This document shows, one piece after another, positions 11,018 through 22,199 of a stretch of DNA of 64,000 bases. The notes under the pieces were generated by a model, which was given only the letters and a program-made list of their open reading frames with translations, was not told where the DNA came from and did not search any database. The stretch is from Ctena decussata (taxonomy: Eukaryota; Mollusca; Bivalvia; Lucinida; Lucinidae). The stretch is taken from contig OZ022506.1 in NCBI GenBank assembly GCA_963989385.1, positions 5,621,415-5,685,414 of the forward strand, written 5' to 3'. Every line of letters begins with the position of its first letter. Position 1 is the first letter of the stretch. A program made the translations under genes and the position numbers.

Positions 11018-11321
11018 CTACAGGAAACCTTTACCTTTTGTATTATAAAACACATGTCGTCTTAACATAAAACAAGTGTTAACTGGGGCTTGGCCAGACC
11101 TATTACTGTTGCGGAAATTCACGTCGTCTAAATGCTTGCACAGTGCGTTGAGTCTTAACCGCAAGGTATATGGATACACTTCTAAGGCGGATAACTTGGA
11201 AATGTAATTATTTGCCTCCCTTATCATACGGGCTACTCTGAAAGAAAGAATTTGCTCCACTCTCCTTTCGTTTAAGAGAGTGCCCCATTGGAGAAGCAAG
11301 AGTGGAGAAGGGGTTCACCTG
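11018..11321 (-). pseudogene. Unrecognised protein-like open frame, possibly a lost exon
   Basis: About 90 codons are open on the minus strand with a balanced, non-repetitive composition (WGTLLNERRVEQILSFRVAR, then a segment rich in Leu and Arg). A good acceptor (TTTGTTTATCTTGCAG at about 11322) lies just upstream and a GT follows ACAAAAG at the other end. However, the frame meets TGA immediately after the acceptor, and no ATG opens it. It may be a decayed exon or transposon fragment. No function is assigned. Confidence 0.25.
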
Positions 11322-11336
11322 CAAGATAAACAAATA

Positions 11337-11574
11337 TGAGCCGCGACGCGACAAAATCAACAATGTGGTTGTGCGCCCAGCGCAGACTCAGATCAGTCTG
11401 GGCAGCCGACCAGTTTGAACAGACTCTTCGTTAAGTGCTTAAAGGGTAGCTAAGGGTATAAGCTACCTCCATGCGGACAGCGAATACTCTGAACAGACTG
11501 GGCGGATGCCCAGGCTGATCTGAGTCTGCGCTGGGCGCACAACCACATTGTTGGTTTTGTCGTGTCGCGGCTCA
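11337..11574. mobile_element. Foldback MITE, family B, copy 3
   Basis: Both ends intact (TGAGCCGCGACGCGACAAAA and TTTTGTCGTGTCGCGGCTCA). The CGACGCGAC variant and a centre with AGCTACCTCCATGCGGACAG distinguish this copy. Confidence 0.85.
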
Positions 11575-12740
11575 ATTATCATATTGCATCATATGAAGCC
11601 CCGTAAAAATGGATGTCCAAGTTTCCAGGCCTCTTTTAGACATCGCATATGTTAACCTTTGTTTTAGTACGGCAGGCACCTTACTGTTTTTTTTTTCGCC
11701 GTTTGCATCCAGACGCTTGTAGCTTGAAATAAACTGCTGAAGGGCATGATTTGGCATGCTATAGGCATGCTACTCCAAGCACTCATCATTCGATCCAGTC
11801 CGCGAGCAGGATACACTGAACCGCAATGTGGCACATTAAATAGGACAGTACCAAGCATCCGGAAGGATATGTCTTAACTAGACAGATTAATTGCAAATGT
11901 CTATTTTACAAAACGGGCGTATAAAAATGGCACAACCACAAAGCACAAGCCACTTTAATACCAAAATAAGACGAGAAATACAAACGACACTTTTTAAAAT
12001 ACCTAAAGAAGAACGACAAAAGGTTCTGTTGTTTGTATTTATCTCTCTTTCAATTTCGACAATAAATACTCTTAGTCCAACAACAAACTTCAAAACCACG
12101 CATACACGAAATTCGGTTGGCTTAGAATATCTGACTAAATACATGCATGCTGTTAGCTTGCCTAGCTTCATCAGTCTACCATTCATGTTTTCGCAGATCC
12201 TTTAGTAAATTTTATAAAGAAGCTTTCTGAATACTCTCTAGAAAAGTTATTTGCTTTAATTGAAAACGAAACTTTTTTCTGCTCCTCATGGTTTCTAAAG
12301 TAGATACAATGTCCGACATTGTATTACTATTACTGTTTGGCCTTTAAATGTACCTAATATACTTTCCGTCATACTACCCCTTCCCTAAAAGCATAACTTT
12401 AATTATTAAATTTGGTCGAGAAATCGAAACGGTGGTTTTCTAAAGCAACATTTGCAACATAGTCTATTGACAAATGTCCTACCATAAGAGTTCGCCTTTC
12501 CGACGAGCGGGCCAGCTCGCGATGCTCGCTATCAACAATGGTTCGACAATGCGGTTGTGCTAACAATATTTCAATGTTTTTCACCCTCTTGGAATATTCC
12601 ATGAATGTCCATGCGCCGTTTTTCTTATACGGTTTCATTTTTTCTCGTTAGTATATTGAAAGTTATCGGCATCGCTTGCTTGAATAAAATAAGAAAAAAG
12701 GTTTACCAAATCGCGCGTGTTTGCCGCATATGCAGTTGTT
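11575..12740. other. No gene recognised; 3' flank of gene A
   Basis: A+T-rich sequence downstream of the minus-strand gene A. Open frames on both strands (such as 11891-12205 plus and 12186-11887 minus) are mutual shadows without motifs. No clear minus-strand AATAAA was found within about 140 bp of gene A's stop codon. Confidence 0.4.
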
Positions 12741-14994
12741 TTAATAGCCGTTTCCGTTTCTGTAGCCATTTCCATTGCCGTTTCTGTATCCATTGCCATT
12801 GCCGTTTCTGTAACCATTGCCATATCTGAAACCTCTGCCATATCTGAAACCATTCCCATTACCATTTCCGTAGCCATTACCGTTTCCATTTCCGTAGCCA
12901 TTGCCATTTCCATAGCCATTACCGTTTCTATAGCCATTGCCATTTCCGAAACCATTACCATTTCCGTAGCCATTGCCATTTCCGTAACCATTGCCATTTC
13001 CGTAACCATTGCCATTTCCATAACCATTGCCATTGCCGTAACCATTATCATTACCCCAATCGAAACCGTTGCCATAGCCATTACCGTATCCGTTTCCGTT
13101 TCCCCATCCGTTACCATTTCCGTATCCGTTACCATTACCGTATCCATTGCCATTACCGTTTCCATTACCATTCCCACGGTCATACCCGTTACTGTTATCG
13201 TTTCCATTCCCTTTGTCCCCGTTGTTGTCATTATCGTTGTCTTCTTCGCCTGAAAATCGATTATCCCAAATAACCAGAAAACATTTAATCTGCACTATGA
13301 TGATGTAGAGTTTAGAGTTTATTAGTTATACAGTAGGCAAAAGGCACATGAGTACACCGTTTTAACAACATATAGCAATACAATGAACAATGGTGATCTA
13401 TGTAAACAAGAAAAATATACATATCAGCATGATTAAGCATAAGTACAAATACAATCCAACACGTGTTCTAACAAATTACAAATTTCCAAACATTTGTATC
13501 CCGAATTGAGCATAGACAGTGTCTGCTTAATTTAGCATAAATCGAATTGAATATCTTCAATAAACTTTACCATTACATACAGCTACAGATAAGATGAGGT
13601 TTTGAGGAAAATCCAGAAGCAACCCCTCCCGCCCTCCAACGAATGCACGCGCTGCTATCCCTCACCAGAATCGTCTCGTCGAGACGACTCAAATGAGCGG
13701 CCGCAGCACTCACTTCCATGGAGAACCAGGAGAAAACAAATTCCCAATCTTCCCCGTTACCTCTACCCATCTGGAAGACTACTGCAGTGAAGATTAAATA
13801 AGTTCTTAATGAATACCCTCCGGAGGCAAATTTAATTTGCGATAAGTTTACGATTTGGTAAATAAACTGGCAGACTTGAAGATTTTGGTGCATCGGTGCG
13901 CGACCTATTCTCTGTCTTTGTTATAAGCATCATGTAGTCCATGATCCTCTTTGTTAAATAAATGAGACGCAACGCGACAAAACCAACAATCTGGCTGTGC
14001 GCTCAGCGCAGACTCAGATCAGCCTGGGCATCCGCCCAGTCTGTTAAGAGTCTTCGCTGTCCGCATGAAAGTAGCTTAGTCCCTTAGCTACCTTAAAGTG
14101 CTTAGCGAAGCGTCTGATCTGACTGGGAAAATGCCCAGGCTGATCTGAGTCTGCACTGGGCGCACAACCACATTGTTTGTTTTCTCGTGTCTCGTTTTCT
14201 CGTGTCGCGGCTCAAATTGCAATCAAAGTAAATAAGGCAATGATCAGGAACCGATACAACCGACTTAAATGAAAAAGGCAGACAATGGGCACCATGACAT
14301 AGTTGCTAGGGTAAACCCGAGTAATACCAAGATATTCCTCGGCCTACTCGACCCGAGCAATACCAAGATATTCCTTGGCCTACTCAACCCGAGCAATACC
14401 AAGATATTCCTCGACCTTCTAGACCCGAGCGATACCAAGATATTTCTCGGCCTACTCAACCCGAGCAATACCAAATTATTCCTCGGCCTGCTCGAGTAGG
14501 CAGAGGAATATCTTGGTATTGCTCGGGGTAACCAAAGTAGTTATGCCAAATGTGCCCATTAATGATTGGAAAACAAAGCAAATCAAAACATGCCAAAAAT
14601 CTAAAATTCACCTCTTTCTCTGCAGATAGTAACGAGGCTGTCCTAAACAGGAAGTCAAAGACTAAAAGAAAGCCGACTATAATAATAATAATAATAATAA
14701 TAAGGTCGAGTCGGGTTACTTCAGACAGCAGTTTAAGTTCGGACATACCATTGCAAACACTGAAAGTCCAGATGAGACGGCTCATAATGAGCCGTCCCAT
14801 CAGGATTTTCACTGCTCGACCAGTTAATTTTGTTATAATTCAAAACAACTGACTTATAAAGGAAATAATGTCACTATCCGATTTTACCTGCTGTCCGAAA
14901 TTACCCAACTCGACCCTAATAATAATTATACAAAATTCCTACCTATGGCGATTCCAACAACCACCAGCAGTAGCAAGCAGAGTCTGTATTCCAT
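12741..14994 (-). CDS. Gene A: secreted Gly-Asn-Tyr repeat protein, 186 aa, 2 exons
   Basis: Exon 1 is 14994-14943, encoding MEYRLCLLLLVVVGIAI plus the first base of a Gly codon; its donor is GTAGG. Exon 2 is 13249-12741, after acceptor TTTTCAG, and ends at TAA (12743-12741). The joined length is 561 nt, exactly 187 codons with stop. Residues 1-18 form a signal peptide (MEYR, hydrophobic core, GIAIG). The mature part opens acidic (EEDNDNDNN), then runs as GNGNGYGNGNGYG-type repeats with occasional W, F, D and R; Tyr recurs every 6-8 residues, and the C-terminus gains Arg (FRYGRGFRYGNGY). There are no cysteines after the signal. Such proteins are seen among mollusc shell-matrix, byssal and mucus proteins; which applies here is not known. 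Start, signal exon and 5'UTR match genes B and C. The 1.7-kb intron holds a MITE, the 36-bp repeat and an (AAT)n-linked foldback. Confidence 0.85.
13963..14214. mobile_element. Foldback MITE, family B, copy 4
   Basis: In the intron of gene A. The right end carries a short internal duplication (TTTCTCGTGTCTCG before TTTTCTCGTGTCGCGGCTCA), making this copy slightly longer than its relatives. Confidence 0.85.
14322..14525. repeat. 36-bp tandem repeat, 5 copies, closed by an inverted copy
   Basis: The unit CCCGAGCAATACCAAGATAT TCCTCGGCCTACTCGA occurs five times in a row from about 14322 to 14495. It is followed immediately by the inverse of one unit (GAGGAATATCTTGGTATTGC). The array can therefore fold back on itself. 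The 12-codon pattern PSNTKIFLGLLD is a by-product of a period divisible by three and is not evidence of a gene. Confidence 0.85.
14680..14917. mobile_element. (AAT)n tract and foldback MITE, family M, copy 1
   Basis: (AAT)n at 14680-14702 borders an element whose left end AGGTCGAGTCGGGTTACTTC matches the inverse of its right end (AGGGTCGAGTTGGGTAATTT). The middle holds GAGACGGCTCATAATGAGCC. A related, SINE-interrupted copy lies at 60004-60413. It is in the intron of gene A. Confidence 0.7.
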
Positions 14995-15047
14995 GTTGGC
15001 TGCAGTACCTAGCTTGATCTCTCTGACTAACGGGGACATGTGTGGCC

Positions 15048-15055
15048 ATTTTATA
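15048..15055 (-). promoter_or_regulatory. TATA box of gene A
   Basis: TATAAAAT on the minus strand, 54-61 bases before the ATG. It is followed by a 5'UTR containing ATCAAGCTAGG and ACTGCAGCCAAC directly before the ATG, both shared with gene B and the second also with gene C. Confidence 0.7.
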
Positions 15056-15059
15056 CAGA

Positions 15060-15430
15060 TCTGACAACATTTTGATACATGCGTTTGTTGACAGTTTGGC
15101 ATTAACATGACAGTTTTACAAGAGCAACAAGGAAAATCAAAATGAAATAGTTTAAAAATAAATATTGATCATAATAAAAGTTTAGCTGAATCCAATTTGC
15201 ATAATAGATGCATACTTGTTTAACAAGTGCAACTGAGTGTGTGACACATATGAGGCAAAATAAAGTTCTGTCAAAAATAATCATTGGCTTATTAAAGTCA
15301 AAAATACAAATAATTAAATATGTTTAGAAAGTAAACTTGTAGTTGCCCAGGCGTAGAAAATAAGTGTCAACTGAGGGCATGGGATATTATGCTGAAGACA
15401 ATGCAGCAAACAAAAACAATATGATTGTGG
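15060..15430. other. 5' flank of gene A with upstream segment shared with gene B
   Basis: On the minus strand, ATGCAAAT (15202-15195) is followed by TTTTATTATGATCAATATTT, TTTTTAAACT and CATTTTGATTTTCC. The same order, with substitutions, is seen upstream of gene B from 32937. This looks like a conserved proximal promoter. ATGCAAAT is the classical POU-factor octamer; use by the gene is inferred only. Confidence 0.5.
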
Positions 15431-17140
15431 TTCCGTTCCGTTCCTCAAACTAGTGTTTCCTTAAAGCAAGTGGTATTATACGAAATGGAATGGAACCAGA
15501 AAATTTTCTTTGATAGCATCATTTAAACTGTCTGCAGTTCTTAAACTGCTAATTTTAGTCTCAGTCGCAAAATATCTTCTGTCATCTGCAATATTTCTTT
15601 ACAAAATTTGTTGAACCTCATAGTGTTTCTCAGAGCGTGTAAATATGATTCTGTCCGGGTTTTTTTATTTATTTATTCCTGTGTTGTTCATCTTCGTCTT
15701 AAAACCTCCATAGTTCTACAAGTTTACCTATACCAAAGTTAGTGTAGCAGATGCGTGGTTGTGTATTTATCTTCGTCAGTGTCGCTAAACCCAATCGTCT
15801 GGAAAGGGAGTGAACATTCCTCTCCGAGCCAGACCTACCGGCATATTCCGCGGGATACAGCAGCTGTAGACATCTTGTGAGAGACGTCTGCGTATTAACT
15901 CACGAGCGCTGTAATATCAACAAAACTGCGACAATGAATGGGGCCACGCGGCTGTAGATTTGTTGTTGTTGTTGTTGTTGTAGTTGTTTTTACAATTTTA
16001 TTCAAGTTTATGATATCGAAAGTAGGTAATTTTAGTTATAAAAAAATCCAAATACTTTTTCAAAGTCTATATAGATGAAATTCAATGATGTTTTGTTTAA
16101 ATCGACTAGTCATGGTCATTAACAATAAAGAAACTGTAGTGAGAAGCTAGCGGCGATATCTCGTGACAAAATTTTTCATGACTTTATACCACTGATAGAG
16201 CCATGTGGCCCTTTGATTTGCCCATTACGTTTGTTACAGGAACAATGTGGTTCGTTTCCGTTCCGTAAACCACCAATGCCTCAGAGAAATTGGTATTTTT
16301 CGGAAAGGAACGGAACAAGTGATATAAGTTTCGATACCAACACTTTAGATACAGAATTTGAAGAAGCTTGCATTCCTAGATCTGTTCATTATTTGTCACA
16401 TAGGATGATTCAGCAACGTATTTTGCACTGTGGATTTGCATAAACTTCTTTAAAATGTGGTTTGCTCTGTGGTGTACCACAACGTATGTTAACATATGTT
16501 TGTGTACAGGTGTCCCACAATACCGTTTGCCCTCTTTTTAGTTTTTACTTTTTTTACTGGGAAATACGTTACAAGGTCAATGTATTTTGATTTTATTTTG
16601 CTCCGCAAAATATAATTTGTTTTTCTAACTGTTTCATATTTTTCGAAACGGAATGGGTATAAAGAAACCGATGAAAGTTTAATATGCGTTTTGTGGAAGC
16701 TTATACGAGGGAGAATATTTTGCTGTTTTAGGGATGAAACTGTTGCATATAGTGATTTACTGCCTGAAGAGAATGACACCTTGGTAGGGCCCACTGGTAT
16801 GTTTGAGCTTTTCAGTAATAAAATTACAATGCCTTTATAAGGTATATTTTTGTCTTACTTTTGCCAGGAATGTGCAAGGAAAGAAAACACTCAGTGTGAA
16901 TCCGTTCCCTTCCGTTCCGCAAAGTACCGACCCCTCACAGCGATTCGAAATTTTACAAATGGTCAGAACTAGACTATTTACACTTTAGCCGTCTGCATTC
17001 CTTGGTCTGTTCATGTTGGTCGTTTAATTGTTGTATAATTTGCTTTGTCAGTTAAGAAATATGTATTTACTCATTCTAATTTTTACAAAAGTTATTGACA
17101 CGTTACGGAACGAAACGGAACCAGAACAAAAATGTTTGGC
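15430..17140. repeat. Dispersed, often inverted TTCCGTTCCG motif region
   Basis: Motifs such as GGTTCCGTTCCGTTCC (15431), GAAATGGAATGGAACC (15483), GTTTCCGTTCCGTAAACC (16254), GGAAAGGAACGGAACA (16298), GTTCCCTTCCGTTCCGC (16903) and TTACGGAACGAAACGGAACC (17103) recur in both orientations at intervals of 50-800 bp. They may be termini of several decayed copies of one foldback element. A (TTG)n tract lies at 15958-15982. No gene was recognised; short frames here show no family signature. Confidence 0.45.
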
Positions 17141-17279
17141 AAGAATACTTCCGAGACAAGGACATTGAGCAGTCCTTTTACAATTTTAATCATAGTCTAC
17201 CCTCTAGTGCCCAAACATAGAATGCACTATAAGAAAACATTTATATTCCATCCAGCCACTAGCTTTGGGAAGTCAAACT

Positions 17280-17760
17280 GAAAACAGGGTGTGAATTTGT
17301 GTGGAGGTCCAAGGTTGCTGAGATATACATGTAGCATATATGCTACATTGGGCATTAATTTTTTAAAAGTAGCTTTTTTTCAGGGTGAATAACTAAAATG
17401 TTAACAATAATTACGGGGCACCTTTTTGGATTAAAAAAAGGGTGTATGAAAAAGATTCTATTGGCATATATGTATCAGGGATAACTGAAAAAGTAAAGTC
17501 AATATCACAATTTTTTATTTTATTGCCCGATGTATCATATATGATACATTTTGTGTTTTCAAACTTTGGCGACTTTCGGCGGCTGATAAACGTACTTTAG
17601 ACATATCATTACAACTGGAATGATTTAATCTTATTTCCTGATATCTTAACTGATTATCTAGCTGTATAACATAACATACAAGTCAATATCCTGGTCACGG
17701 CACCAAAACAGAGTTATGTAGCAGATATGATACACCGGGCACTATATTTCAGCATCAATT
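17280..17760. repeat. Degenerate ~190-bp tandem repeat with TGTAKCATATATGMTACA palindrome
   Basis: ATGTAGCATATATGCTACAT (17331), TGTATCATATATGATACA (17530) and ATGTAGCAGATATGATACAC (17715) sit about 190 bp apart. Each is in a similar context and is followed by a TTGGGCATTAATTT- or CGGGCACTATATTT-like piece. This is a short decayed satellite. Confidence 0.5.
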
Positions 17761-18022
17761 TGCCCTTCTCGGTTTGAATACCCTTTGTAAAACTAGAAAC
17801 AGTTAGTTGAAAGACACAGTCGTGATGAATCAAAGTTCGTCATCGTGACGATTCTAAGTTCCAAACAGATTGTCTGAAAGTGGTAGAAACAGTTGCCTAC
17901 CGAAATATGCTTGTGAATAAATATTGAAAAATTTTGAAGAAACGTAGATGCATTAATACATTTGGAGGCTATAGTGAATGGATTATATTGACTTTCATAA
18001 TCAGTTAGATAAGACAATAACT

Positions 18023-18261
18023 TGAGCAGCGCACAGGAAAACCAACAAAGTGGCATGGGTGCCCGGCGAAGACTCCAATCAGCCTGAGCAACCGCCCAGT
18101 CTAGCCATAATATACGCTGTGCGCTTAAAGGGTAGCTAACGGTCTAGGCTACCTCAGTGCGGACAGCACAGATTCTGATCAGACTGTGCGGACGCCAATG
18201 CGGATCTGAGTCTTCGCTGGGCGCACGTGCCACGTTCTTGGTTTTCTCGTGTCGTGTCTCA
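18023..18261. mobile_element. Foldback MITE, family B, copy 5
   Basis: Left end TTGAGCAGCGCACAGGAAAA is diverged; right end TTTTCTCGTGTCGTGTCTCA. The arms pair less well than in copy 1. Confidence 0.8.
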
Positions 18262-18351
18262 TTTGATGTAAGGAGTTGGGTTAAAGTGAATAAGGGAAAG
18301 CATATTGAGGATAATCAGAGACCATCCTGTCAACTCGTATCCACCGACCGG

Positions 18352-18513
18352 GTAGGCGGCAATCGTAAACGCTCTTAACAATTGATTAATGCGGATCAAA
18401 CAGCGTTAGAAACAGCGTTTTCGATTGCCAATTTGCAATCGAATACGCTTTTTCTAACGGTATTTGATCCACGTTCGTCGATTGCACGAGCGTTTTCGAT
18501 TACCGCCTACTCG
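18352..18513. mobile_element. 160-bp foldback MITE
   Basis: GTAGGCGGCAATCGTAAACG is mirrored by CGTTTTCGATTACCGCCTAC, and AACAGCGTTTTCGATTGC by GCAATCGAATACGC, with ATGCGGATCAAACAGCG against ATTTGATCCACG. The centre is GCCAATTTGC. It is non-coding and unlike family B. Confidence 0.7.
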
Positions 18514-18837
18514 ATGTGGTATCAGTCCGGAGAAAACTGTACAGTCACAGTCTTCAGCAGAGCCAGAGAAACATTTCCAGAGGATGACCTGGCCACGGAT
18601 CACGTCAGGCTGAACTGTAACAAGACACCTAAGCCGCTGGGAACTACATACTCTAGATAAAAACTCTTATTTGACCTACAACAATGACAAAGTGGAGCAA
18701 AAACTAAGCACGACTCTCAAAGTCATACGAGAAGCTGAAGACTTTGCTTTGATTTTGCTAATCATTTTAAGTAGATATTATTTGATATAAAAAGACTGGT
18801 TATGATATAGATGCTTTGCGACAAACTGCATTCTTGG

Positions 18838-19480
18838 TGGTTAACCCAATCAAGGTTAGCAGCTTTGCTTACCTCTTCGATTGCACGACGGCGAAGGCGC
18901 CAACCTAAACCGAACATGATAGTATCACAGACGGTTAGCGCCTAACACCCGCACTGGGTCGGGTTGGGTCGAGCCCACCGTGGTTTAACTGGTAGGTTTC
19001 TTCTGCTCCATAATTTCAAGGGTTATTATTTCTGTGAGTCCTCATGTTTGTTCTATCTTACTTTTAATTTTGATTTCTATGTTTCTGAGATTTTTTATTT
19101 CTATGTTTCTGAGATATTCCACTAATGAGCTGGGAATCTTCCACGCAAACCGAACAACTAAGTGTCTGATGAACCATAGTAGAACCAAGGGCGAGGGTTG
19201 GTCGCGACGCAAACAGGTTAAGCCCCCCAGTGATTTCATTTTTAGTTCTTCTTGTTTTTATGTGTTGTTTGTTCCTATGCCTGTTATTGACAAATTGTTT
19301 GCGATATTTAGGCTAGCCCGGCGACCACCTAAATGGGAAATGGCTGTTCATATGGCTGCCGCTAATGTTGTCTTTGGTGGTGACCAGTTGTGTGATGTAT
19401 TTTTCCCACATGTTGTCTTGGGAGGGATCTGGGATTGAATTGTGTCAGTTCCTGAGAATTTTCCTCCTTACTTTTGCAAA
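18838..19480 (+). mobile_element. Penelope-like element 3' end, 5'-truncated copy
   Basis: It opens with the last codons of the Penelope-like frame (VVNPIK, LFDCTT, stop), matching the C-terminus seen in the copy at 47580-48267. The 3' tail follows: CTGGTAGGTTTCTTCTGCTC, GTGAGTCCTCATG, GGTTAAGCCCCCCAGTGATT, GGCGACCACCTAAATGGGAA, GGGATCTGGGATTG and TCAGTTCCTGAGAATTTTC. The same tail recurs at least ten times in this window, usually without any reverse-transcriptase part. Confidence 0.6.
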
Positions 19481-19589
19481 CGTATCAGCAAAGAAGTTTA
19501 TAACCGTATAGGTAATACTGGTGAGGTATATCATGGAGTATGGAGATTCAGTATGGCACTGTTCAAACAGTGACTCCTGGAAAGGCCTG

Positions 19590-19775
19590 AGGCCGTATTC
19601 ATAAAACGACTTAAGTGGTTGCTATGCTGTTGCTAAGGCTGAATTTCTATGAAAGAAGTTCCTACAACTATAAAATTTGCTCTGGACGAACAGTCTCAAA
19701 AATACCTTCTTCCAGAGCAAAGTTCATAGTTGTAGGAAATCTCCTCCATAGAAATTTAGCTTTAGCAACAGTTAT
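19590..19775. mobile_element. Foldback MITE, family E, copy 2
   Basis: GGCCGTATTCATAAAACG, GTGGTTGCTATGCTGTTGCT and CTATGAAAGAAGTTCCTAC face GTAGGAAATCTCCTCCATAG and TTTAGCAACAG. The right end is truncated compared with copy 1. Confidence 0.7.
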
Positions 19776-20089
19776 GCTAGGTTCAATATTTTACTATAAA
19801 TAGATAGGGAAATGGCTAAATAGAGATGTCTAAATAATATTTCGGGGTCATTTTACCACTCACTCTATCACCTATTGCTTGAAATTCTCCCGGCTTGGGA
19901 GGCAATAAATCCTTAGAATAATCTTGTGGTTTTCAGCTAGCTGTCATCATTATCTAATACCACTTTCCATAGTTAATTATTATCCAGATGTCCACAGTAT
20001 CAAGTTTTACACTTCATGCATCCAGCAAATTCTTTGTGTTTTATTTTGAATGAGCGTTAGAACTATAATTCTGTTTGGCAAGAAGAAGA

Positions 20090-20700
20090 AAAAGAAAAGA
20101 AATAAATTTGTGTCAACAGGTATTTTTGTCACCCGATATGACTATAGTAATTACCTTTGCCTATCCGTGCGTGCGTGCGTCCATGTTCTTGAGTCTGTGT
20201 GTACGTGTGTCAGTACATCCGTGCGTTTGTGCATCCATCCGTCCCAAACCTTGTGTCCGCAACCCCTCCAAGGCGCCTCACCTAATTTTCTTGTAACTTT
20301 GCAGGTTTTCTTGCTCTGATATCGGGTGATGCACATGTGGTTTTGGATTTGCGATTCAATCATTTTGGACAGAGTTAAAGCCCTTTTGGACTTAGCAGTT
20401 CGTGTCCACAACTCCTCTTTGGCGCCTCATCCAGTTTTCGTAAAACTTTGAAGGTTTTCTTGCTATTATATGAAGATGTGCTTGTGAGTTTGGATTTTTT
20501 GTTCGATCGTTTTTGATGGTGTTACAGCTGTGTTGAACAGAAGATTTTCTATATAACTGACTTAAACCATGTGTCCGCAACTCCTACCACATCTTCCACC
20601 AAACTGATTCGAATTTTTGCACATTGTTTTCCCATTATTATGAGGTTTGCATGTGATGTTGGAATTTGTACTGTCATATTTTGAAGAGTTAAGCCCCTTT
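20090..20700. repeat. Tandem-repeat-cored element, ~150-170-bp unit, 3 copies
   Basis: GTGTCCGCAACCCCTCC (20252), GTGTCCACAACTCCTC (20402) and GTGTCCGCAACTCCTAC (20571) head units that each carry GGTTTTCTTGCT- and GGATTT-type blocks. A GTGCGTGCGTGCGTCC / CATCCGTCC stretch at 20165-20245 precedes them. This build (G/C hairpin, CCGT repeats, tandem core) is typical of bivalve 'pearl'/Helentron-like elements. Confidence 0.6.
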
Positions 20701-21300
20701 TTATGCCCCAAACTTCGAAGAAGTTGCGAGGGCATATTGCTTCTGGGTTGTCCGTACGTCCGTGCATCCGTCAGTTCGTGCATGCTAGAGTTTTGAAATG
20801 ATTCGTCATCAAAAAACAGCGGACACGTATTTTTTCCTGTCCGAGTTGTCTCCCTTTTTGGAGATATGCCCCTTGAGAAAAAATCGAACTAAAACTTATG
20901 AGCAAGATATCTATAAAAGTATTTTAGCTAGAGCCTAGAAACTTTGCCAGCTTATTATGACTGATGAGTAGATGAACTGATTAACTTTTGAAAAAAAAAC
21001 ATTGTGAATTTTTTACTGAGTAATGCCCCTTTTTCAACTTAGTGCATTGTAAGCCTATGGAACCTGTTATGCATACTATAACCTAGGTTATTTTTTGTTT
21101 TTCTTAAATAATGATCTACGAGCTATCCAATAGCGTTAACAAAACGTGTTTAAGTGTTTACATGATACGCTCATAAGCAAATCTTAATTTTCATACTTGA
21201 GTATTTACTGCGATACGGGTACATGTGAGGGTATTTTATGCCGAAACTTAAAGATACAGTTGCCTGACAAGCATTTAAATTCTATTCTTCATCCTAATGT
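20701..21300. mobile_element. Second tandem-repeat-type element end with hairpin
   Basis: TATGCCCCAAACTTCGAAGA then GTTGCGAGGGCATA forms a terminal hairpin, followed by GTCCGTACGTCCGTGCATCC. The rest is decayed sequence without a clear repeat unit. No gene. Confidence 0.45.
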
Positions 21301-21356
21301 TATTCATTACACAAAAATTAAAACCCAAAAATGTTGCGTTATTTAATGTACTAAGT

Positions 21357-21445
21357 ATAGTTTTACTGGATCCATACCTTGCCCTCTGCTACTGCAGTGG
21401 TTCGAAACATGCAGTAAACCCTTCTTGGACACCCGGAGAAGACCA
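21357..21445 (-). mobile_element. Fragment of Penelope-like 3' tail
   Basis: TTTACTGGATCCATACCTTG and GCAGTGGTTCGAAACATGC match the minus-strand tail piece at 45376-45440. Confidence 0.45.
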
Positions 21446-21924
21446 TTCAACCGTTACAGTAGAAACTTTACTAGAAATGGTATGCCATTTCATCGATAAC
21501 ACTGGACGCTTTGGTGATATTAAGCCGCCTCATCCAGCAGCAAATCTGAAATCTCTCAGTCCGCCATACTGCTTTTAAAATACCGTGTGTCAATTTACCA
21601 TTGAGATAAGTCGTAGCCCAGTGGTTTAATTTGACGTTGGGCCCTTGAATAAAGTGCCCCTTTCGTATAGGCTTAAAACAACACAAATATTCTTGTTTAT
21701 TGGGTGCCATAATTCTATTATGCAACAGTTCATAGAAAATGATATTCAGTCGAAATGTGCCGTCTCACATAGGTAATGACAATATGGCCATAAAACAGCG
21801 CGGAATGTAGGGTGTGTTTTCTATAGCAGAGAATAAATGTCTTCATGCGCTTTCCTGTATTGCGATCGCCTTGTTGTGAAAGAGAGGGTCGATTGTTTTG
21901 CGTGACGTTATCTTTATTTATAAT

Positions 21925-22193
21925 TGAGCCGCGACACGTGAAAACCAACAAAGTGGTTGTGCGCCCTACACAGATTCAGATCAGCCTGGGTATCCGCTAA
22001 GTCTGAGTAGACACTTCACTAAGCGCCTATTATTTATTGGAACGTTTTACCACGTAACTCGACGCAGCAACTATTAATGTGTTGATTAGGGTAGCCGAGG
22101 GTCTAAACTACTTCCATGCGGACAGCGAAGACTCTGATCAGACTGGGCGGATGCCCAGGCTGATCTGAGTCTGCGCTGGGCGCACAACCACTA
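21925..22193. mobile_element. Foldback MITE, family B, copy 6, truncated
   Basis: Left end intact (TTGAGCCGCGACACGTGAAA). About 60 bp of foreign sequence replaces the centre, and the right end stops after GGGCGCACAACCACT, losing the TTGGTTTTCTCGTGTCGCGG terminus. Confidence 0.8.
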
Positions 22194-22199
22194 TGCTCT

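Noticed and set aside
12635..13253. Long open frames in the other two readings of the gene A repeat (Val/Ile/Ala/Ser-rich on plus, Met/Ala/Thr-rich on minus)
   Set aside because: They are shadows of a period divisible by three; only the Gly-Asn-Tyr frame has a leader exon, splice sites and a matching stop.
14265..14499. Open frames with PSNTKIFLGLLD-type repeats on both strands
   Set aside because: A 36-bp DNA repeat automatically gives 12-residue repeats; there is no start context, splice sites or relatives.
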